Shown one piece after another: positions 34,343-41,295 of a stretch of 41,295 nt of DNA. Positions within the stretch are counted from its first letter, which is position 1. Each line of letters starts with the position of its first letter. Both the position numbers and the translations under genes were made by a program. Source of the stretch: Hypsibius dujardini (taxonomy: Eukaryota > Tardigrada > Eutardigrada > Parachela > Hypsibiidae); contig LRSR01008913.1 of NCBI GenBank assembly GCA_001579985.1, forward strand, positions 1-41,295, read 5' to 3'. A model generated the notes under the pieces. It saw only the letters and a list, made by a program, of their open reading frames with translations. It had not been told where the DNA came from and did not search any database.

Positions 34343-35759
34343 TTGATCAATTTGGCTGGTTATCGAACTAAGGATCATAGGCAGTCCGTCCTGGTCTTCG
34401 TATGCGGACCTACTGAGATTTCGCAATAGGGAAAAGAGAACATTCATATGCATACAGACATATTCGTCCGTGCAAAAATACGACTTGAGCCTGCAGCGTA
34501 CAGTGGAGGATTGAGGCCGGCTGGGGGGGGGGGCGGTAGTAAATTCTGTTACTCCATCGACTCGGAAAGGCAAGAAGGCAGGTCAGATCATGCAAGAAGC
34601 CGACTTAATTGGGAAGATTTTCAAACAAATTCAGCCAAAAATATTCTCTGATACCGCACCGGCGAAATAAATAATTTTGTTCATCATAAAACGGAATTAT
34701 CTCAAAAAATTTGTGAGGGGCGATTCTGAATTTGACCTTTGAAAATCTTTGCAACTTAGGCTTCAAGCTCCCTTCCCCTTTGCCCTTCTTGTTCCCTCTC
34801 ACTTTCGTTTTTTTCCCCTTGACCCTCGTTCCCTAACTTGATCAACTGAAGACTGAAGCCCTCTTGCGAAGCCACACAAGTTTTTATTGGCCAGACTTGC
34901 CTCACAAGAAGATCGCAATGAAGCAGGGCAAAATCGTAGCGTACATCAATCACACGTGGCCGTGACGGTTTCTATTTCGTTTTACATTGATAAAAAACCA
35001 AAACTTTAGTTGATTGGCCAAATTTTGCCCCGCGGCATTACGCCTTTTACCTTGTAATGAAAAATAGCCTTGTGAATTATGCATTAAGGCTGCATAAACA
35101 GATGGAGTTCACCATCACCTTAATTGCAGTGTTTTCCCCCAAAGGTCACATAGTTCACGTCAACGTCTGCACTATATTATTACTGTACTGCTCAGAGACA
35201 AACAACACGCGTCATCGTCATATGGCGCGGTGGGGCACGGCTCTAATTTCCACCGGGGTCCGCAAAATATTACAGAGTAAGGCCGCGACGACCTGTCAGC
35301 TCTGCGCGCGTGGGCGTGGCAAAACTCAAAAGCATTCCCAAACCCGGTATCTCAGTGTCACATAATTAATCTTGACATCGCTACCATATGCACTCGCCGC
35401 TTGAAAGTTGACGTCCACACAAGATACGTACTGTGCATCTCATCGCGGTATATGGCTAGCCGGCGGCAAGTGTAATTTGTGACTTGGTTGAACAACACGA
35501 ATCTAGAGTCAATATCAAGCGCGAGAGACTGTTTCATTAGATTATCCGTCACTTTGCAGATGTATAAAAAAGCTCCCAGTGTGTGGTTGTTTCACCCCTC
35601 GTCATATCACTCCCTTTTTGAGCTCATATTTAGCATTATTAATTATATATATATATATTGGCTTTTAAGTTGCGTTATACCCGTTACATTTACAGCTAAA
35701 ACACCTAACAAAAATAGACCCAAAATTGGGGCAACATTGCTTAGTTTGGATGAGGAGCA
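34343..35759. other. Intergenic, TRPA 3' flank to first GPCR
   Basis: A candidate polyadenylation signal AATAAA for the TRPA gene lies at 34666-34671, about 325 nt after its stop codon. A G-run occurs at about 34525-34535 and a short (TA)n tract at about 35645-35658. No supported exon is seen. Confidence 0.45.
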
Positions 35760-36393
35760 ATGTCGCATAACGGCAGTGTAACCGTTCGAGTTGCGCAGTG
35801 TGATACTGATCTGAATGTGAAGGTTAATTGTACACGACTTGCATTGGACGCATGGGATGCCCACCGCGACGGCCACAAGTTGTGGTTCCTCGTAACAATG
35901 TTCGCCTGCCTTGTCGGCGCGGGCTGTCACCTCATGCTATTCTGCGTCATTTTTATGATCAATCATCACCGACGCGGCTCCGGCAGGTTAATTCTCCATT
36001 TAGTGTGCATTGAATTGCTAGTTTGCATATTTTTCGGGCCGGCATACTGTGTCATTACGATGACTACGCGGTACCATATGACGACCGACACATTTTATAC
36101 ATACGAACTCTTCGTTTACATGGCTATGCTGTATACGGGTCACTGGGCAATGTTTTTGCTTGCATTTAACCGATTTGTCGCTCTTGTGTTCCCGCGAAAT
36201 TACGCGCGGTTCTCGTCCGGATTGGCTTTCTGTTGGATGACCGGTAATTAAACGCAGAGACGAAAACGGACAGACGGCTTGACCGACAAATAAACAAACA
36301 AACAGGCAGGCAGGCACACAAACATACAGACAGACAGACATGCAAGCAGACATGCAGGTATAAACACGCAGTCAGACAGACAGACAGACAGAA

Positions 36394-36442
<49 letters not shown>

Positions 36443-37312
36443 CAGACAGACATGCAGGCAGACGGACAGACAAACAGAAAAACAGGCATATACGCAGACA
36501 CATGGGCAGACAGCCACATTAAAAAATGGTTTCCCAGGTACGGCATGGGTGGTGGGTATTGGTGCCAGCTTACCCTTCGTCGCGGGTTGGGGTGGTTACT
36601 ACGGAGTCAGTCCTGTGTGGGGCAACTGTGGTCTAACACATGCTACAGTGGCCGGACGCGAGTTCTTCGGTCTCATCCAAATTGCAACGGTTTACCTGCC
36701 CGCTGGATTGTTGACTCTCCTATACATCACCATTCTAGTCAAACACAAATGTCCATGGTTACACATCGGTGTGGACATTAATAATGCCCGGCCGGATGGT
36801 GCCCCGGACGAAATCCGTCGCTTCAACGGACGCGTAGCACTGGCCAAGATCCTCTGTGCATCCTCCATCTGGCACTGTTTGTGCCACTTTCCCGGCGCCA
36901 TCATCACCTCCACCACACTGGTGGACATCTACGTTCGCAGTCCGCTGCTACAGCTCTGGTTATACACCATGTTCCTCTGCGGCTACGCCCTCAACCCGGT
37001 ATGGCAATGTACTTTGCTCTGCCATTCTTCGTAGTGCCATTCACAGATCTGGTATTTTTGTCGTGTTGGTAGGCCTTCTTCTTCCTGATGAGCCGGGAAT
37101 ACAGAAGAGGTTCCCAGCAGGTACAAAAACTCGTATGGGATGGCCTGGTGAGGCTTGGGAACAGACTGGGAAGCTTCATTGCCGGTTGCGGTAGAAACCC
37201 TCGCGTTAAGCCTCAGCCCCAGCCGCATCACGCTGCTGATGAGCCGCACCCTGTAGTAGAATATTTCATGGATGCCCGCCGCCAAAGCAGGCTGCCCAAT
37301 CAATTACCTTAA
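35760..37312 (+). CDS. Class-A-like chemosensory GPCR, paralog A (3 exons)
   Basis: Exons 35760-36243, 36538-36998 and 37073-37312 (phases 1 and 0) give 394 aa. The extracellular N-terminus has N-glycosylation sites (N4, N23). TM1 is about 42-66, TM2 about 78-100 and TM3 about 115-140, with NRF at 137-139 in place of DRY. TM4 opens with FCWMTGTAWVVG. The second extracellular loop has GNCGL. TM6 reads ILCASSIWHCLCHFPGAII without CWxP. TM7 ends LNPAFFF, an NPxxY variant split by intron 2. TM2 carries Glu where Asp2.50 is usual. The NRF/FPRNY style resembles nematode Srx/Srw-type receptors. The residue at the usual TM3 cysteine (25 before the Arg) is Tyr, unlike paralog B. A CAGA repeat fills intron 1. 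The basic tail (RRGSQQVQKL) probably lies in the cytoplasm. Ligand unknown. Confidence 0.86.
36300..36500. repeat. (CAGA)n microsatellite in intron 1 of GPCR A
   Basis: CAGA tetramers, pure at about 36373-36440 and interrupted on either side with GCAGGCAGACA variants. They generate long Cys/Leu/Ser/Val-rich spurious frames on the minus strand. A shorter version lies in the same intron of GPCR B. Confidence 0.9.
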
Positions 37313-38965
37313 AAATCGATGGAAAATTGACCAACAGAACAAATCTGATTCCCCCCTCCCGGAAAAATTCAAGGCAGCAGTTTCAGTCTTACCCATTGTG
37401 GACTGATCATCTCCTACTCACATAACATCAGCATTTACTCTCGTTATGAATAACGAAAATAAGCCTGTAAATTTTGAAGCTAATACTGAAATCCGCGACC
37501 GCCCTAATTGCGGTGTTCTAAGCGAAGGCTGACGTGCTGTCTACGCCATCGTTTGTACGATTGTACTTTTAACAGAGGCAGACATGTATGTTTAGCTTTG
37601 GGAACCAGTGGCGACCCGAGGTTTGGAGTTAAGAGGGGGCCAAACCATGGCACGGGCAACCCATCGCAGAAAATTTGGCCTAACTCCAATAACAAGACTG
37701 AAATCCTCCACAAAATTGTTCAGAGGTCTTGAGCCAGCTCCTAATTAGGACCCTTACTTGGGGAGTTTTTCAAGTGCCAAATTCACAATCACTTGGGCAT
37801 GCTTTTTTATGAAGACCTATTTCAGTGATGAATATAAATAATTATATCACCGCCATAGATGGGCGAATTTATTTTTTATGGAATTTCACAAGTTGGAAAC
37901 GGTCCCACTGCATTTACCGCTCGGTGTGAGTGCAGATGATTGATTGATTGATTAATCTAAAGCTATATGCTTTTCCTTTCAATTGATTTTTGATTGACTG
38001 GCCTTGTTTGACCTTAGAACTTGTGTCGCTTTTTCTGCCATTTAATTTATTCTGTTCTTTCCAACAAACATGCATCAACAACATTGAATGGGTTGATGCC
38101 AGACATATTTGTTGGAAAGAACAGAATAAATTAAATGGTAGAAAAAGCGACACACGATAACTCTTTATAACTGAGCAATCAATTAGCAGCGCAGCGAATG
38201 AAACGATTGCTGTTAATCAACAGAAACACTTCGATCCATTCACAATCAATCAATCAATCAAGGTTTCAAGGTCAAACAAGGCCAGTCAATTAGCAATTAA
38301 TTGAAAGGGAGAGCATATGGCTTTAGATTTCAAGGCACCCAGAGCCTCTGCCTCCCCCCCCCCGTCAGAAGGTCGCCACTCCTGGGGACGACTTAATTTA
38401 GATTAATGCACTGAAGATCACCAACTTGACGCACTGAGTGACATTTTCCGGCTTACACGATGGCGGCTTAAATGCACAAATTTTGCCGACCGATTGCGTG
38501 GAACCTTTGACATGACAATAATTTCCGTTTAAACTATGACGACAGCAATTTTCGTTGTCATATACTTCGTTGCAATTACATCTGCCCGAAAGGCGACGGG
38601 CCTCTCGGGGGTCGCAAGACTGACCTGGCCATCGTTGTCATTTTTCCTCGCTTTACCCTTTGTTTGAAACATCTTATCGCGGTACGTCTAACGAGCGGCA
38701 AGAGGAGTAGTTTTACTGACATAGTTCAGCAAAACGTCGCCAACGTCCAGCCACAGTATGTAATTACATTATCTTCGGTTTTTGGAATGTTAAAAAACTA
38801 TATCGGTAGATGGCTGCTTTACCACTTGTTATATCTTTCCTGTCTTGAGATCATAAAAACTATTTTTATTCACCATGGATGTCTGAGTTTGTTGTGTAAC
38901 ACCTTCAGGACCGCTCGTTAAAACCTGAAAAAAAGAGACTTGGACTTGGAGTGGCGACAGTGGCA
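37313..38965. other. Intergenic between the two GPCR paralogs
   Basis: Contains the foldback element at 37935-38335 and a C-run near 38355. I see no exon with support; the open frame at 38664-38921 shows no recognisable domain or clean splice link to GPCR B. Confidence 0.5.
37935..38335. mobile_element. Nested foldback element with a near-perfect inner hairpin
   Basis: Inner hairpin: GTGTCGCTTTTTCTGCCATT at 38023 onward pairs with AATGGTAGAAAAAGCGACAC ending at 38153. The pairing continues through TTCTGTTCTTTCCAACAAA and TTTGTTGGAAAGAACAGAA to GCATCAAC and GTTGATGC, a stem of about 57 nt. Outer arms: AATCTAAAGCTATATGC (from 37954) and GACTGGCCTTGTTTGACCTT pair with AAGGTCAAACAAGGCCAGTC and GCATATGGCTTTAGATT on the right, which end near 38330. 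A ~90-nt unpaired stretch separates inner and outer arms on the right. No open frame with content. Confidence 0.82.
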
Positions 38966-39516
38966 ATGATACAAAACGTCAACGTGACTGTCCGTCTTGA
39001 GCAGTGCGATACTGCTCGGAATGTCACATCTAATTGCACCCTTGTTCCGTTGGCGGCATGGGATGCCTACCGCGGTGGCCACGAGTTGTGGTTCCTCGTG
39101 ACAATGTTCGCCTGCCTAATCGGGACTGGCTGCCACTTAATGCTACTCTGTGTAATTTTCCTGAAAAATCATCACCGGCGTGGTTCTGGCAGATTTATTC
39201 TCCATTTAGTATGCATTGAATTGCTGGTTTGTCTATTTTTCGGGCCTGTATATTGCGTCACTACGCTGACCACGCGGTACCACATAACGACCGACACGTT
39301 TTGCATCTACGAGCTCTTAGTCTACATGGCTATGCTATATGCAGGTCACTGGGCAATGTTTTTGTTAGCTTTTAACCGATTCATAGCTCTCGTATTTCCT
39401 CGAAGCTACGCGCGATTCTCCTCTGCATCGGCTTTTTGTTGGATGACCGGTAAGAAAGACGGGCATAGGGACAGCTGGAAAGACGAATGAACAAACGGAC
39501 AGACAGATTTACAGAC

Positions 39517-39567
<51 letters not shown>

Positions 39568-40293
39568 ATAAAAAATGGTATTTGCAGGCACTGCTTGGGT
39601 GTTGGGTGTCGGTGCCAGTTTACCCTTTGCTGCGGGTTGGGGTGGTTACTACGGAGTCACTCCCGTTTGGGGTAATTGCGGCCTAACTCGTGCTACTGCT
39701 ACCGGACTCAAGTTTTTCGGTCTCATCCAAATCGCGACGGTCTATCTGCCCGCTGGATTCCTGACACTCCTTTACATGACCATTCTATTGAAGCACAAAT
39801 GTGTTTGGTTTCGCATGGGTGTGGACGTCCACCTTGCCCGTCCGGATTGTACCTCGGACGAAGCTTGCCGCCTTAACAGACGCGTAGCACTGGCCAAGAT
39901 CCTCTGTGCATCCTCCATCTGGCACTGTTTGTGCCACTTTCCCGGCGCCATCATTAACTCCACCCCACTCGTGCAAATCTACACTGGGAGACCTCTGCTT
40001 CAGCTCTGGCTATACACCATTTTTCTCTGTGGCTACATCCTCAACCCGGTATGGCAGTGTACTTTGCTCTGCCATTCTTCGTAGTGCCATTGATAGATCC
40101 AGTATTTTTGTTGTATTGATAGGCGTTCTTCTTCCTGATGAGCCGGGAATACCGAAGAGGCGCCCAGCAGGTTCAAAAACTGGCACGCAAAGGCTTAATT
40201 AGCCGTGTGAGCAAATTAGTAGATCTCATTGCGGGGTGCGGTGGATCCAGCTCTCGAATCACCCCTAAACCGGATCAGCAGCTCGACCCCTGA
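38966..40293 (+). CDS. Class-A-like chemosensory GPCR, paralog B (3 exons)
   Basis: Exons 38966-39449, 39588-40048 and 40123-40293 give 371 aa. Exons 1 and 2 have exactly the lengths of GPCR A (484 and 461 nt) with the same phases, and the second introns are both 74 nt. The protein keeps NRF in TM3, FCWMTG in TM4, GNCGL in loop 2 and NPAFFF in TM7. It retains a cysteine exactly 25 residues before the TM3 Arg (TFCIYELL), as expected for the class A TM3-loop 2 disulfide. The cytoplasmic tail is shorter than in A and diverges after QQVQKL. The start is the ATG at 38966, since it aligns with the ATG of paralog A; the open frame extends upstream only through a non-ATG codon. An ATTAAA string near 40350 could serve polyadenylation. 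It is a recent tandem duplicate; ligand unknown. Confidence 0.86.
39497..39566. repeat. (CAGA)n microsatellite in intron 1 of GPCR B
   Basis: Nearly pure CAGA tetramers about 20 nt upstream of the exon 2 acceptor. The position matches the longer tract in GPCR A. Confidence 0.9.
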
Positions 40294-41030
40294 TAAACCG
40301 CACACTATAGCAGCATACTTCATGGGCAACCCAATCAGTCTCAATATCCCATTAAATATTCCATCAGATTAAATATGGCAGGGAAAAGTGTTCACTCGAA
40401 GAAGAATAGAAATAGCACAGAAAATTGGGTTAAAACGGTAGCACACCGTGTCACCTGCCCCGACGCCCCGCGACCGTAATGAAAAGACCCTAGTTTTTTA
40501 ATGTTATCTTATGTATACAGGTAATATAATATAAGTACACACCGAAAATCCCGTTTCGCGTCGGTTAACGGTCCGGATAAACTGACGGACATCGCTAACC
40601 ATTTCTCCATCGAGCAACACAAATATGATGCACGCGGTTTGTTTCGCCAAATAGCTCGGTAGTAAACGGTTCACTTTGGAACGATCCAGAGATACGCCCA
40701 TAACGAAAACAGTTTCTTTCTTTCACTGAGCGTGTAAAATCGAATTACCAGTACGCGGGGACCTGAATCAGGCAAAACTATACCTCCAAAGACGCGCGTA
40801 AAACGAAAAAGGTAATTAATGATCAAATGTGTTCAGCCGTAAGGCGAGAGAATGGCATCACAGGAAAGGAAGAAAACAGACCAACACACCCACGCGGACA
40901 AATAAAACTCCGAAAGAAAAGCCAATTTTTGTGTGTGTTTTCAGGAGTACAAATTAAAAAAGAAGATTTTCGAAGCGGAAGATTGGATGAGACTGCGCAC
41001 GTCTCTCTCTCTCTCTCTCTCATTCGCTAT
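40294..41030. other. Convergent 3' region between GPCR B and the isomerase-like gene
   Basis: Holds the 3' flanks of both genes and a (CT)n tract at about 41001-41020, immediately after the isomerase stop codon in its own direction. A 65-codon minus-strand ATG frame (40701-40504, MGVSLDRSKVNRLLPSYLAK...) is not recognised. A possible splice donor (TCG|GTGTGT) within it leaves open a small unknown gene or exon, with low support. Confidence 0.4.
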
Positions 41031-41295
41031 CTACAAGAAACTGGCAGCGTAGTCGAATACTGGTCCGGCCGCCTTGCCCGCGAGGAGGCCGGCCTCGGTG
41101 GCGCCACTGGGCTTATACTCTAGCCCGCAGTACAGATCGGGGAAGATTTCGGCCAGCGCCGGCAGGATTTTCCCATAGTCAATGTCACCTTTGGCGTGTG
41201 GCTCGTTTCGTTGCGGACTCTGAGCAATCTGGATGTGGCCGACGGCCTTCTGGTTCACGCGCGCCCATTTGACCACGTCGTACTTCGGGTGGAGC
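41031..41295 (-). CDS. Hydroxypyruvate isomerase-like protein, C-terminal exon (partial)
   Basis: The frame is open to the window edge and ends in TAG at 41031-41033; about 87 residues are visible. GHIQIAQSPQRNEPHAKGDI followed by DYGKILPAL and GLEYKPSGAT matches the C-terminal part of the Hyi family in the xylose-isomerase-like TIM-barrel fold. The Glu in LEYKP is the position of a conserved metal-binding catalytic glutamate in that family. Hyi interconverts hydroxypyruvate and tartronate semialdehyde in bacteria; the animal homologue is a putative cytosolic isomerase. The upstream part of the gene lies beyond the window. The chain ends AGPVFDYAASFL. Confidence 0.92.
   Translation of the reverse strand, partial: LHPKYDVVKWARVNQKAVGHIQIAQSPQRNEPHAKGDIDYGKILPALAEIFPDLYCGLEYKPSGATEAGLLAGKAAGPVFDYAASFL

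Noticed and set aside
36166-36546. Minus-strand Cys/Leu/Ser/Val-rich frames near the GPCR
   Set aside because: They are direct translations of the CAGA microsatellite in intron 1 of GPCR A.

Overview
The window is nuclear DNA from an intron-rich invertebrate. Genes are split by GT-AG introns, most of them 56-120 nt, and there are long AT-rich intergenic stretches and many (CAGA/CTGT)n, (GA)n and poly-C tracts. No operon-like or prokaryotic structure is present. Insect-type gustatory-receptor-like genes together with nematode/tardigrade-style chemosensory GPCRs suggest an ecdysozoan outside the insects (a tardigrade or a non-insect arthropod would fit). This is inference; the sequence alone does not fix the species.

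Layout. 0.3-8.8 kb (+): three tandem gustatory-receptor-like 7TM genes that share one exon plan: a ~950-1000 nt exon, an invariant 111-nt exon and a short last exon, joined by two phase-0 introns. 10-12.3 kb (-): an HSP70-like gene with a recognisable ATPase domain but no recognisable substrate-binding domain; its possible last exon sits between inverted ACATTGTGTCC-type repeat arrays. 13.9-18.1 kb (-): a four-exon GPI-anchored Reeler-domain protein. 23.3-24.9 kb (-): a three-exon secreted protein with 12 cysteines. 27.6-34.3 kb (+): a complete 21-exon TRPA-type cation channel, 1036 aa. 35.8-40.3 kb (+): a tandem pair of class-A-like GPCRs with identical lengths for exons 1 and 2. 41.0 kb to the edge (-): the last exon of a hydroxypyruvate isomerase-like gene.

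Functional theme. Six of the nine genes are sensory membrane proteins (three GR-like receptors, a TRPA channel and two GPCRs), so this looks like a chemosensory neighbourhood built partly by tandem duplication. Co-function is not shown by the sequence.

Between and inside the genes are at least six foldback (inverted-repeat) elements: 7924-8704, 9721-10385, 20055-20551, 22201-22365, 29998-30291 and 37935-38335. Two of them sit inside introns that would otherwise be 79-97 nt long, so they look like insertions. They are the least explained structures in the window.

Gene models were built by reading splice sites by eye. Every multi-exon model closes in frame, but no transcript evidence was available.
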